Part shown: positions 39,505 through 46,860 of the stretch, in pieces | How positions within the stretch are numbered: the stretch's first letter is position 1 | Layout of the letters: each line of letters opens with the position of its first letter | Source: Streptomyces sp. LS1784 | Lineage (GTDB): Bacteria > Actinomycetota > Actinomycetes > Streptomycetales > Streptomycetaceae | Length of the DNA: 46,860 nucleotides | NCBI RefSeq assembly: GCF_020103755.1 | Contig: NZ_JAHSQD010000009.1 | Location: forward strand, 1-46,860 | Direction of reading: 5' to 3' | Notes under the pieces: generated by a model | What the model was told of the DNA's origin: nothing | Database searches by the model: none | The model's input: the letters and a program-made list of their open reading frames with translations, nothing else | Position numbers and translations under genes: made by a program

Positions 39505-40191
39505 CACCCCTGCTAGGGCCCGCTCGGCGGCGCCCACGACTCCGACCACGAGCTCTACGGCCAGTCCGCCGCCTTCCGTCATGCCCTGCGCTCGCGGGAT
39601 CTGGACTACATCGTGGCGGTGCGCGGGGACGAGACCGCACACCGCCACGACGCGCAGCCCGAGGCGCCCGCCTACGGCGGCGCAGGACGCAGAACACTGC
39701 CCCGCTACCGCACGGACTCCGTAGCCCTGCACGAGCTCGCCACCGCGGGCGGCCGCCGGATGTTCCGGCAGGTCACCTGGCGTCAGGGCAGCCGCGGAGC
39801 GATGCGCTCGCACTTCCGCGTCCTGCAAGTGCGGCCCGCGGGGAAGATCCCCCGCACGCTCGCCGCCGCAGACGCGGGCGGAAGCGCTGCCTGGGACGGC
39901 GTCCTGCCGACCGAGACCCTGCTCGTCGAATGGCCATTGGGCGCCGACGCGCCCACCGAGTACTGGCTCACCAGCCTGCCGCCCGACACCGCGATCCGCC
40001 AACTCGTGCGCCTGGCCAAGATCCGCTGGCGCATCGAACACGACTACCGCGAGATGAAGCACGGCCTGGGCCTGGACCACTTCGAGGGCCGCACCTGGCG
40101 AGGCTGGCACCATCACGTCACCCTGGTCACTGCCGCCCACGCCTTCCTCACCCTCCGGCGCCTCGACCCAAAAGTCGAGGCGCCGGCCTGA
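39505..40191 (+). pseudogene. IS701-family transposase, C-terminal half
   Basis: The frame reads GGAHDSDHELYGQSAAFRHA, LRSRDLDYIVAVRGDETAHR, RRMFRQVTWRQGSRGAMRSH, TEYWLTSLPPDTAIRQLVRL and AKIRWRIEHDYREMKHGLGL, then HFEGRTWRGWHHHVTLVTAA. The IEHDYRE..HGLGLDHFEGR block with the catalytic Glu is diagnostic of IS701. The N-terminal half and first catalytic Asp are missing, so it cannot transpose. A GTG at 39613 could start a shorter product. Confidence 0.72.
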
Positions 40192-40236
40192 TGGCCCGCC
40201 CTGCTACCGGAAACCGAACTCGAAGGCGCGAGCCCT

Positions 40237-40458
40237 GTGTCGACCAGGCGCGCCTCGGCTGCGGAAACCGTACGGCTCGCCCTCGCGATCGCGGCCGCAA
40301 CAGCCTCGGCGGTGGCCGCCACCGTGCTGCTCCCCTCGACAGGGCTTCCCGTAGCCGTGCACTCCGTGGTGGTAGTCGGTTGCGCCGTGGTGAGCGGGAT
40401 GCTGGTGGCCGGCCCGTCGCGGTTCGCGCGGATCGCGGAGTTCCTGCCCGGCAAGTAG
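40237..40458 (+). CDS. Small two-helix membrane protein
   Basis: A 73-residue protein from GTG 40237: a short polar N-terminus (STRRASAAETVRLALAI), two hydrophobic segments (LAIAAATASAVAATVLL and SVVVVGCAVVSGMLVAG), and a basic tail (PSRFARIAEFLPGK). No family recognised. The N-terminal part overlaps the end region of the IS701 fragment, and it could be the tail of a longer lost membrane protein. Confidence 0.5.
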   Translation: MSTRRASAAETVRLALAIAAATASAVAATVLLPSTGLPVAVHSVVVVGCAVVSGMLVAGPSRFARIAEFLPGK

Positions 40459-40635
40459 GAGCCGCTGAGCGGAGTCGCCAGCATTGTTGCCGAGCCGTCG
40501 GGGCGTATGCGGTGTCGGGTTGACGGGCGTCCCGTCCTGGGCCAGCTCGGAGTCGGCACGACCGTAAGGCTTCTCCATCCTCCGACGGGGAGTCGCCACG
40601 CCGTTATCGCACTACACGTTCGCGGCACCCCGCTG

Positions 40636-40845
40636 CTACGCACCCGGGAGCCTGCTCGGGCGGCTCCGCCAGGTCGCCGGCCGGGCGCGCAGAGGGGCGA
40701 GCAGGTGCCAGACCAGCCAGGCGATCGAGTTGGCCGAGTCCCGCACCCGGAACGCCAACTGCTCGGGGGTCAGGCCGTCGACCGCGTCGGCGACCGCTTC
40801 ACGAATCCTGTCGAACGCGCCCACGAGAAGATCGGTGCTGGTCAC
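40636..40845 (-). pseudogene. DinB/DUF664-like protein, N-terminal fragment
   Basis: From a GTG at 40845 the frame reads VTSTDLLVGAFDRIREAVAD, AVDGLTPEQLAFRVRDSANS, IAWLVWHL. This is the N-terminal helix pair of DinB-type (mycothiol-dependent) proteins, where IAWLVWHL is followed by TRVQDDH. Here it changes after HL into an unrelated Arg/Pro-rich tail at about 40700. The protein is truncated to about one third and inactive. Confidence 0.5.
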
Positions 40846-41166
40846 ACCGGCCACAGTCGCCTCCCGGTCGATACCCCGTCCCACCGGCGGGGCGGCGGAT
40901 GTCGCGCCACCCCGACGATTGTGTCCCGCCCGTGGAGCCCCGGCCACCCGGGACCGGTGCGCCGTCGCCCGGGCAGCCTGTGGGGCGGGGCCGATCTCGC
41001 GCTCAAGCGCCGACGCCGCGCGGGCACGGCTGCGGCCGGATCAAACACCCCGGAACGACACACCCACACCCAACGGTCACTCCCGGCGGCAACGGGGCGG
41101 GCGGCCCGGGCGGAAGCCGGCCAGGAGCAGCGTGACCTGTTGGCGGCGCTCGGTGGTGGACGACCT
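40846..41166. other. Gap without a supported gene
   Basis: 321 bp in which no frame shows coding bias; all translations are Arg/Pro/Gly-rich. No repeats or hairpins of note. Confidence 0.35.
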
Positions 41167-41583
41167 TCAGAGCCCATGTGTCCACCACTCCTCGCGGCCG
41201 TTGTGGGCGGGGTCCGGTCGGACGCGGGCGAGGAAGACCTCGTCCAGCGGCTTGACCACAGCCCTCAGTTCACGGGCGGCGCGAGTGGGCAGGGCCCGCA
41301 GGGCCGCCTCCAGGAGATCGCGCCCGTAGTCGTCCGCGCAACACGGGCAGTCGTCGACGAACGGTGGACCGGGCGGGTGGACACGCCGGGAATGCACCGT
41401 TCTCGACCATGCGGTGACGGCCAGGGCAACCGCACCAGGGTGTGCTCTGGCGCGCTCGAACTCGGCGATCAGGCGCTGCGTCGCAGCAGAGACCCCGGGC
41501 ACGACGCGACGTGGACTGCGGTCAGACGGACGGGGCATGCGGCCCAGGCCCGCGCGCACGCGGGCGGGCGACCTACGCGACAT
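41167..41583 (-). CDS. Conserved hypothetical protein with a Cys pair
   Basis: A 138-residue basic protein: VSAATQRLIAEFERARAHPG, FVDDCPCCADDYGRDLLEAA, LRALPTRAARELRAVVKPLD, EVFLARVRPDPAHN. The first 40 residues are Arg/Pro-rich. CPCC followed by a conserved helix ending RELR..V.PLDE is shared with hypothetical proteins of other streptomycetes as I recall. ATG at 41583; function unknown, possibly a metal- or nucleic-acid-binding protein. Confidence 0.6.
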   Translation of the reverse strand: MSRRSPARVRAGLGRMPRPSDRSPRRVVPGVSAATQRLIAEFERARAHPGAVALAVTAWSRTVHSRRVHPPGPPFVDDCPCCADDYGRDLLEAALRALPTRAARELRAVVKPLDEVFLARVRPDPAHNGREEWWTHGL

Positions 41584-42199
41584 AGGCCTTTCGACAGATC
41601 GTCATGGCGACCAGCCTGCCGGAAGTCGCACCGCCCGGCAACGGATTTGGTCGGCCGCGGCAGCCAGGACCACGGCCAGGACGTGGCCGCGGCCCGACCG
41701 ATCCGCGACCGGATCGAGCAGCTCGTCAGCCGCCCGCTCACCGAACTCGGCGTCAAGTCACCACGACTCCACCGCGAACCCACCACCCCGGGCTTCCGGG
41801 CGATCGCCGCCCGCGCACCCGTCGTGCCGGCACGGAGTCGTCGTCTCACGGACCGGCCCCGCGGCCGGAGTCAGCAGACCGGCTCCCGGTCATGGTTCCG
41901 GTTGCGGGCCGGATTGCGGCCATCGATAGTGGACACGGTGGCCGTATGGCGCGCCGGAGTGCGGGCAGCCACCAGCCGGCCTCGTGCCGTTGGTCGTCCA
42001 GGTCTGGCGACAACGGCAGGGCTCCTGGCGAGGAGCCACTTCGCCCCGCCACCGGGCGGCGAACACGGCTGGCGGATCCGCTCCGATAGCGGCACGCCCC
42101 GTTCCCTTGCGCCGGCAACCCTTCGTGGTCGACACCGGCAGTGCAGGCTGCACGTGAGACCGTCTCCACCCCTCCCGTAATCACGCGAGGAGCACTCTG
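41584..42199. other. 616-bp gap with one faint coding-like segment
   Basis: No intact gene. A plus-strand stretch at about 41664-41790 reads GQDVAAARPIRDRIEQLVSR then PLTELGVKSPRL, which resembles the last helix of arsenate reductase / low-molecular-weight phosphatases but is far too short to be sure. The final 20 bp hold the ribosome site (GAGGAG) of the lectin gene, and its promoter must lie here. Confidence 0.3.
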
Positions 42200-42715
42200 A
42201 TGACCAAGAACACTCTGGCACGTCTCCTGACGGCATCGGCGCTTGTGGCCGGGGGCATGATGCTGCTCCCCGGCCCTGCGGGCGCACAGACAGGCTTCCA
42301 CGTCGTCAATATGGCAACGGGCAAGTGCGCGACCCTCGCTGGAGGAGTCTCCACTGACAACAACGTCACCCTCGTCCAGTACAACTGCGACAACGACTCC
42401 TCGCGGCACTGGTATCTCAGCAACTGGAGCAACAACACCTTCCAGCTCGTCAACGTGAAGACGGGCAAGTGCGCGACCGTCGCCGGAGGGGTCTCCACTG
42501 ACAACAACGTCACCCTCGTCCAGTACACCTGCGACAACGACTCCTCGCGCCGCTGGCGCCTCAGCAACAGCAACGGCAGCTCCTACCAGTTCGTCAACGT
42601 GAAGACGGGCAAGTGCGCGACCGTCGCCGGAGGGGTCTCCGCGGACAACAACGTCACCCTCGTCCAGTACACCTGCGACAACGACCTCTCGCGCCGCTGG
42701 CAGCTGGGGGGGTAA
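42200..42715 (+). CDS. Secreted ricin-type (beta-trefoil) lectin of three near-identical repeats
   Basis: A 171-residue protein. A signal peptide spans residues 1 to about 30 (TKNTLARLLTASALVAGGMM, then LLPGPAGAQ). The mature part is three 48-residue units, each with a GKCATVAGG loop, DNNVTLVQYTCDNDSSRRW and a closing QxW-type element (HWYLS, RWRLS, RWQLGG). Three such units form a complete beta-trefoil carbohydrate-binding domain. There is no catalytic domain. The Cys pair in each unit (KCAT and YTCDN) suits disulfides outside the cell. ATG at 42200 with GAGGAG upstream. It would bind glycans in the medium or on the cell surface; target unknown. Confidence 0.9.
   Translation: MTKNTLARLLTASALVAGGMMLLPGPAGAQTGFHVVNMATGKCATLAGGVSTDNNVTLVQYNCDNDSSRHWYLSNWSNNTFQLVNVKTGKCATVAGGVSTDNNVTLVQYTCDNDSSRRWRLSNSNGSSYQFVNVKTGKCATVAGGVSADNNVTLVQYTCDNDLSRRWQLGG
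42302..42712 (+). repeat. Three tandem 144-bp direct repeats within the lectin gene
   Basis: The segment ACGGGCAAGTGCGCGACC recurs at about 42317, 42461 and 42605, a strict 144-bp period. Units two and three differ at only about four of 102 aligned bases across their conserved core. The identity is high at DNA level, including silent positions, which indicates recent duplication or gene conversion. Confidence 0.88.
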
Positions 42716-42726
42716 GAAGCCGTAAG

Positions 42727-42783
42727 ACAGGGCCTCTGGTGGAACTCGGGTCGGACCTGGAGCTACCAGTAGGCCCTGTTTTC
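42727..42783 (+). terminator. Intrinsic-type terminator after the lectin gene
   Basis: ACAGGGCCT (42727-42735) and AGGCCCTGT (42771-42779) are perfect reverse complements, and TTTTC follows at once. The 35-nt loop contains a further small stem. It lies 12 bp after the lectin stop. Confidence 0.75.
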
Positions 42784-42838
42784 GCTGTTCCACGCACCGC
42801 GGCCGACGCGGACCGCATGCGGGTGGTGCGTCACAGGG

Positions 42839-43300
42839 TCAGCGGGCGGGGCCCGAGGACCTCGGCTGCCACATCCCCGGAAGCCGCTCCGGAATCCGCT
42901 GCATGAAGCCCGTTCGCCAGACCAACTTGTTCACGGTCAAGGCGAGTTCGAGATCCGGCAGTCGGTCCAGCAGCGCCTCCGGGGCGATCCGGGCGTGGAC
43001 GCGTCCGAGTGAGGTGGCGGGGCAGTAGTGGGAGCCGCCGCCGAGGGGCAAGTGGTCGGCGGCGTTGGCGCGGTCCAGGTCGAAGCGGTGGGGGTCGGGG
43101 AAGGCCTCCGGGTCGAAGCGCGCCCTCGACCAGCACCAGGACCAACTCCCCCTGCTTGAGGTCGACATCTCCGAGCCGAACGTCGGCGAGTGCGAGCCGG
43201 GGCAGGGCGTCACCGATGGACAGGTTCACCCGCAGCTGTTCCTCACGCCCGCGTCGACCAGCTCGCGGTGGTCCCGCAGCAGGTCCCAGGTGATGCGGTG
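42839..43300 (-). pseudogene. Cytochrome P450, C-terminal remnant with frameshifts
   Basis: Pieces of one P450 appear in three frames: [18 protein letters not shown], then [20 protein letters not shown] and [19 protein letters not shown], then [20 protein letters not shown] and the haem-ligand loop [20 protein letters not shown]. The last segment ends [18 protein letters not shown]. The Cys ligand is present, but the N-terminal 250 residues with the I-helix are gone and at least two frameshifts separate the parts. Substrate class not readable. Confidence 0.75.
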
Positions 43301-43354
43301 GGTTTATGGCTGGCGAGGGTGATCGAGGGGCGGGCGGGGTGAGCTGCCGGCGGA

Positions 43355-43591
43355 TCAGGAGCTGCTGGCGGCTGCCACCACCGTCGCCACCACGGTCCCG
43401 GCGGCCGCCACGGCCAGCGCCAGCCAGAAGGCGATCCAAGCCCGCTTGGCTCGGCGGGCCCAGCGGGGGCCGGTGATCACGAACGCTTCCGGCCCGAACC
43501 ACAGGCGGACCGCACGCCGCAGGCCACGCAGGCTGCCCGCCGCGAGCGCAAAGGCCACGCAGTCGAGCAGCAGGAAGACGAAGGCCGCCAC
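43355..43591 (-). CDS. Small membrane protein, 78 residues
   Basis: From ATG 43591 ([20 protein letters not shown]) a hydrophobic segment is followed by a basic loop ([18 protein letters not shown], then [10 protein letters not shown]) and a second segment ([20 protein letters not shown]). Two helices with a cytoplasmic or periplasmic loop. Good coding bias. No family recognised. Confidence 0.55.
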   Translation of the reverse strand: MAAFVFLLLDCVAFALAAGSLRGLRRAVRLWFGPEAFVITGPRWARRAKRAWIAFWLALAVAAAGTVVATVVAAASSS

Positions 43592-43626
43592 CCCCGCCCA
43601 CGGACACCTGCCTGGCCGGTGCGGCT

Positions 43627-44228
43627 CTACCAGGCCACCCCCAGGGCCTCCAACTGCCCGCGCTGCTCCTCGCTCAGCTTGCCCCGCCGGGCCTTCTGGT
43701 TGTTCAGCCAGGCCCCAAAGACAGCCCCTCCTCGGTCTTGTACGCCCACGGCACCTTCACGTGGCCCACCCGCTCGACGAAGGCCGCCAGCGCCGCCAGG
43801 CCGGCGCCGAACCGGTCCGCCCGCGACACCTTCGGCTTCGCCGCGGCCGCAGCCCGCGCGGCGGCGAGCTCCTGGTCCTCCTCGATGCCGATCGCCGCGA
43901 GCAGGTCCCGCTGCTCCTGGTCGAGATCGGCCCACCCGGCCCGCTGCGCCTTCACCCACCGTCCGAGTTGCTCGCCCTCGAAGACGGTGCCCGCAGGCAG
44001 CGCGGCCCAGTCGACCCGGCCGTCGGCCTCCAACCACCACTGCCGCGCGGTCGCGTACACACGCTGCCAGGCGATCGGCCAGGCCTGGCACCACCACGGG
44101 TCGATCTCCTCCAGCGCCCGGCGCCGCTCCGGCACGAGCGCCCCCGGCTGGCCGGCCGGCACCTGGGCCGCAGCCCGCAGCTCCGAGAGCCATGTCCCGA
44201 TCGCGTACCCGCCGACCGAGGCCCGGTG
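43627..44228 (-). pseudogene. C-terminal helicase-associated (HA) repeats of a DEAD/DEAH helicase, truncated and frameshifted
   Basis: The frame reads GYAIGTWLSELRAAAQVPAG, ERRRALEEIDPWWCQAWPIA, WQRVYATARQWWLEADGRVD, then TVFEGEQLGRWVKAQRAGWA and GHVKVPWAYKTEEGLSLG, and in another frame [28 protein letters not shown] to the stop at 43627. These are helicase-associated repeats (G.V......G..LG.W...QR..). One G missing in the TTTGGGGCC at about 43716-43722 causes the frame change. The N-terminal ATPase is absent. Such genes are frequent near the ends of linear Streptomyces replicons. Confidence 0.72.
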
Positions 44229-44593
44229 TTAGGCGACAGGCTGTTTTCAGTGCTGGTACGTCAGATTCCCTTCAGCGGCCAGCTCGCCGGGGTGGTGCGG
44301 TCACGCCGCTGAAGACGTGTGTCGTTGGGACTGAAGGCTTCTGTCGCTTTCCGCTGAAGGTTTCGTGTCGTCTGGGATGGCCCGCGAGGCTCGGTGGCCG
44401 GTGGCGGCCCGGCCGGGTGGAGCCGAGGCCGGATGCGATGCACCCCCGCTGATTTCTACGCTGGCCTGCGGCCGAACCAACTGCGCCGCGAATGCTTCGA
44501 GTTCACCGTCATCGCCGTCGACCTGGCGTCGGCGGCACGGCTCAAGACCGCTGCCGGCAAGCACACACGCCGCCTTACAGGCATGAGCTCGCC
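44229..44593. other. Gap with repeated CCGCTGAAG elements and a coding-like scrap
   Basis: CTTCAGCGG (44270-44278) is the reverse complement of CCGCTGAAG at 44306-44314 and again at 44351-44359. A plus-strand segment at about 44444-44530 (DFYAGLRPNQLRRECFEFTV IAVDL) looks coding-like, possibly from a transposase, but no family could be assigned. No intact gene is supported. Confidence 0.35.
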
Positions 44594-45046
44594 CTACTCG
44601 CCGTCCATGTCCAACACCCTCGCCGCTTCTTCCTCAGCGCCCGCCCGCCGGTACGCCTCAGCAGAGTCCTGGCGCACCGCTCGGACGACATCCGATGGCC
44701 ATCCAGCCGCAGACGGAGTGGCGGCGAACTCCTCCAAAGCCTCACCCCGCCGATGCTCATCCCCCAGGACTTCGAACATGGCCACCGCACCGCGATCACC
44801 ACCTACCGCCGGCTCGAACTCACCACGACCACGCAACGCCGCACCGAGGTTGTTCCAGGCCCTGGCTTCGGCGAGTTTGTCGTCGAGCTGCCGGTAGGTG
44901 GTGGTCGCGGTGCGGTGGGCTTGTTCGGCTTCCTCGAAGCGGCGCAGCCCCTTGAGAGTGGCGCCGAGGTTGTTCCAGGCGCTGGCTTCACCGTGTTTGT
45001 CGCCGAGCTGCCGGTAGGCGGTGGTCGCGGTCCTGGTCGGCCGCCA
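44594..45046 (-). pseudogene. TPR-repeat protein, C-terminal remnant
   Basis: The minus-strand frame reads RTATTAYRQLGDKHGEASAW, NNLGATLKGLRRFEEAEQAH, then TTTYRQLDDKLAEARAWNNL, GAALRGRGEFEPAV and MFEVLGDEHRRGEALEEFA, ending at a stop at 44594. AWNNLG.AL and FEEA..AH mark two tandem 40-residue tetratricopeptide units, 120 bp apart in the DNA. No start codon is available and sequence beyond about 45046 is unrelated, so the N-terminal part (often an NB-ARC ATPase in actinomycetes) is missing. Confidence 0.62.
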
Positions 45047-45262
45047 GGCCGTCCGCTGCGCTCGGTCCGGTGTCCGCGCTGGCCCCTCGGGCTCGTCCGG
45101 CCGGCCCCGTTCTGTCGCCCACCGTTCACGGGTGGAGCAGCCCGCCCGATGCGGGCGGGCGGTGCTTCGAGAGGCGGACGAGCAAATTCATTTGGTGGTC
45201 CGACCTGGGTAAACAACTATGATCACCGTGAATTTCGAAACAACTGAGAAGGAATCAGAGCT

Positions 45263-46087
45263 GTGCGGGTGATGGGGAGGGGCATCGTGGCGGCGGCCGC
45301 GGGGGCAGCGCTCACGGTGGTTCTGGCAGGCTGTGGCGGGGAGTCCCACAGCAGCGGTGCGAGCCGGGTCGAGGACGAGACGGCGAAGAAGCGGACCGAT
45401 GCTCGGACCGTGCTGGTGGTCGCGGCTAGGAAGACCGCGGAACAGGCCTCGTACAAGACGGTCCAGACGGGAGAGGGCGGATCCGACAGGTCCGAGATGC
45501 TCTTCCAGCAGAAGCCGTACGCCTCGGTCATCAAGTCGTGGGGGAAGAAGACCGAGGACAACCCCAGCGGCTTCAACCACATGATCTCCATGGGCGACGC
45601 GATCTATGTGAAGTCGGATCATGTCCCGGGCAAGAGCTGGTACCGCATGGACCAGAACGGGGGTGGTGACCCCGGCAACTCGCGGGCGGCGGGGTTCATC
45701 AACGAGATCGCGGGCGCGCTCGCCGCGACCGGGTCCACCTCGTGGGTCGGTGAGGAGCAGGTGGGTGGCCGACCGGCCGATCACTACCGCGGCACGGTGG
45801 TCTTCGACGAGCTGGCCCACTACACCGGGCCCGCCATCAAGGACGATGTACGCGACTACTACGTCCAGTTGGCCAAGCGGCGGGGCGAGACCTCGGCGGT
45901 CCTCGACATGTGGGTCGGCAAGGACGACCTCATCCTGAAGTCGCAGGAGGTCACCACCGGCAGCAAGGGCCAGGACCAGGTCTTCGAGGAGTACTCCGAC
46001 TTCGGTGCCGTCCCGGCCATCACGGCGCCCCCGGCGGACACCGTCGCCACCTGGGACGAGTTCATCGCCGGCAAGACGAAGCCGTAG
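45263..46087 (+). CDS. Secreted lipoprotein, LppX/LprG-like (LolA-type fold)
   Basis: A 274-residue lipoprotein. The signal peptide ends in the lipobox VVLAGCGG with Cys24 as lipidation site. The mature part (TVLVVAARKTAEQASYKTVQ, YVKSDHVPGKSWYRMDQ, GFINEIAGALAATGSTSWVG, then MWVGKDDLILKSQEVTTGSK) matches the antiparallel-sheet LppX/LprAFG type of actinobacterial lipid-binding lipoproteins. Start GTG at 45263, preceded by AAGGAA; the next in-frame ATG is three codons on. It would sit on the outer face of the membrane; ligand unknown. The region upstream (45190-45250) is AT-rich and probably holds the promoter. Confidence 0.85.
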   Translation: MRVMGRGIVAAAAGAALTVVLAGCGGESHSSGASRVEDETAKKRTDARTVLVVAARKTAEQASYKTVQTGEGGSDRSEMLFQQKPYASVIKSWGKKTEDNPSGFNHMISMGDAIYVKSDHVPGKSWYRMDQNGGGDPGNSRAAGFINEIAGALAATGSTSWVGEEQVGGRPADHYRGTVVFDELAHYTGPAIKDDVRDYYVQLAKRRGETSAVLDMWVGKDDLILKSQEVTTGSKGQDQVFEEYSDFGAVPAITAPPADTVATWDEFIAGKTKP

Positions 46088-46095
46088 CCGAGAGC

Positions 46096-46128
46096 GCGAG
46101 GGCACGGCCTCGTAGGCCGCGCCCTCGC
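46096..46128 (+). terminator. Hairpin terminator after the lipoprotein gene
   Basis: GCGAGGGCACGGCC, loop TCGTA, GGCCGCGCCCTCGC: a stem of 14 positions with one mismatch, starting 9 bp after the stop codon. No T-run. Confidence 0.6.
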
Positions 46129-46278
46129 CCCGGCCGCCTCGGGGTTGTAGCGCTGTGCCTGCCGCGCCGTCATTGTGACTGTCGGGCGAGACGGTGCTCG
46201 TCGTCCTTGGCGTGCCGTGCCCGCTCGCTGTTGTGCCACTGGTTCGGCATGGCGGTGTTGTCAGGCAGAGTGTTGATC

Positions 46279-46494
46279 ATGTTTGAGGAGTGGTGGCGTG
46301 TCCGGCCGGACGGGGAACGCGTGCAATGGGTGCTGGAGCCGTTCACGGAGGTGGGGCCGTTGCGGTTCGGGATGAGCGCCGGGGAGGTGACGGCCACCAT
46401 GAGCGCTGTCACCCGAGTAGCCCGACGCGCACACTCCGCCCCGGTACGGACCTCTCAGGGCCCGCACCGGGGCGGAGTGATCTCCCGCCCCTGA
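46279..46494 (+). pseudogene. N-terminal fragment of a hypothetical protein
   Basis: From ATG 46279 the frame reads MFEEWWRVRPDGERVQWVLE then PFTEVGPLRFGMSAGEVTATM. GPLRFGMS..EV is a common opening of small streptomycete hypothetical proteins. After about 46400 the sequence becomes unrelated and contains a large hairpin, so the gene is truncated. Confidence 0.42.
46432..46479. terminator. Perfect 14-bp inverted repeat
   Basis: CACTCCGCCCCGGT (46432-46445) and ACCGGGGCGGAGTG (46466-46479) are exact reverse complements around a 20-nt loop. It lies in the region where the hypothetical gene is cut and upstream of the stop of a minus-strand gene. It could be a terminator or a fragment of a mobile element end. 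Confidence 0.5.
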
Positions 46495-46659
46495 CCGCCC
46501 GTCCGCGGGATGCGAGAGCCCGGGCGAACGTGAATCCGAACGGCGCAAGGCCTGACCGCCCCATCGTGCACTGATTCCGGCCCCGCGACATGCCACGAAC
46601 GCGCGCGCTCCGGCCACTCAAACCGCCGGAGACGCGCGGGTTCGTCGTTTCAGAGGGCG

Positions 46660-46860
46660 TTAAGTCCGTTTCTGGTAGCGGCCTCGTTCGGGTTGGGTGA
46701 GGAAGCCTTGGCGAGTGAGTCGTCCGAGGCGGCTGCGGGTGATGTTTACGGACGCCTCGTCTGTGGGCATGCCGAGGAGTTCGTGCAGCTCGCGGGCTCG
46801 GAACACCTGATGGGGGTGCTGGTTGAAGGCGTTCACGATTGCCTGGTAGGCCGTGTTCGT
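46660..46860 (-). CDS. Winged-helix protein, partial at the window edge
   Basis: A minus-strand frame enters from the right edge and ends at TAA (46660-46662). It reads TAYQAIVNAFNQHPHQVFRA, RELHELLGMPTDEASVNITR, SRLGRLTRQGFLTQPERGRY, QKRT. The HELLG...EASVNITRSRL..L...GFL..PERGRY pattern is a small winged helix. Such genes are often seen beside transposases in streptomycetes. N-terminus lies outside the window. Confidence 0.55.
   Translation of the reverse strand, partial: TNTAYQAIVNAFNQHPHQVFRARELHELLGMPTDEASVNITRSRLGRLTRQGFLTQPERGRYQKRT

Noticed and set aside
40507-42180. 557-codon plus-strand frame
   Set aside because: Arg/Pro-rich, no motifs, and antisense to the conserved hypothetical gene at 41167-41583.
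42302-42712. CRISPR or satellite array
   Set aside because: The 144-bp period lies inside a protein-coding frame and encodes a known repeat fold; there are no spacers.
46432-46479. Linear replicon telomere palindrome
   Set aside because: Streptomyces telomeres contain several closely spaced palindromes with GCGNAGC-type loops; only one palindrome with a 20-nt loop is present.

Overview
The window has very high GC, strong G/C preference at codon third positions and many GTG starts. Together with its gene families (SARP/BTAD regulator, DUF6131, DUF5994, STAS and CBS stress proteins, IS701/ISAs1/ISL3 transposases, helicase-associated-domain protein) this points to a Streptomyces-type actinomycete (Streptomyces or Kitasatospora). 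The density of IS remnants and broken genes suggests a chromosome arm, a subtelomeric zone or a large linear plasmid, not core chromosome.

Layout. 1-4.6 kb: an AraC regulator divergent from an NmrA-type NAD(P)-binding protein, then IS5 and ISL3 scraps, a membrane-anchored protein and a small damaged gene. 4.6-14.0 kb: a chloroplast-like (CL) group II intron split in two. Its 5' RNA half and the reverse-transcriptase N-terminus lie at about 4605-5222. The rest of the reverse transcriptase and domains V/VI lie at 12648-14025. Between them is a Tn554-like element of about 7.4 kb with two tandem tyrosine recombinases, remnants of a methyltransferase and a Tn3 transposase, and a divergent alpha/beta-hydrolase / SARP regulator pair with SARP-like heptamer repeats between them. 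14.1-22.1 kb: the best preserved block. It holds an NAD-dependent sugar epimerase, a collapsed two-component system, a GT2-DUF2064 fusion, a methyltransferase, a GT87-like membrane glycosyltransferase, a methylthioadenosine phosphorylase, and a molybdopterin oxidoreductase fused to a cytochrome b561-like membrane domain with a small membrane partner.

22.4-25.8 kb: nested transposons (ISAs1 and IS3 remnants, an intact 1577-bp IS with 14-bp inverted repeats and a CTCAG target duplication, an IS5 fragment) and a small winged-helix regulator. 25.9-30.6 kb: a stress-type cassette (two related helical proteins, one membrane anchored, then DUF6131, STAS, CBS pair, DUF5994) with two decaying small genes inside. 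31.0-38.5 kb: an Ig-like protein, a clade-3 catalase with one frameshift, a Mu-type transposase N-terminus, a BP74-like protein, a cupin and a large beta-propeller protein.

38.5-46.9 kb: a mosaic of broken genes (ImuA-like, conjugation membrane protein, IS701, DinB, P450, helicase C-terminus, TPR) with intact islands: a secreted ricin-type lectin built of three near-identical repeats, an LppX-like lipoprotein and small membrane proteins. Several otherwise good genes differ from an intact frame by one base, often in a homopolymer. This is either real decay or sequencing error and should be settled first.
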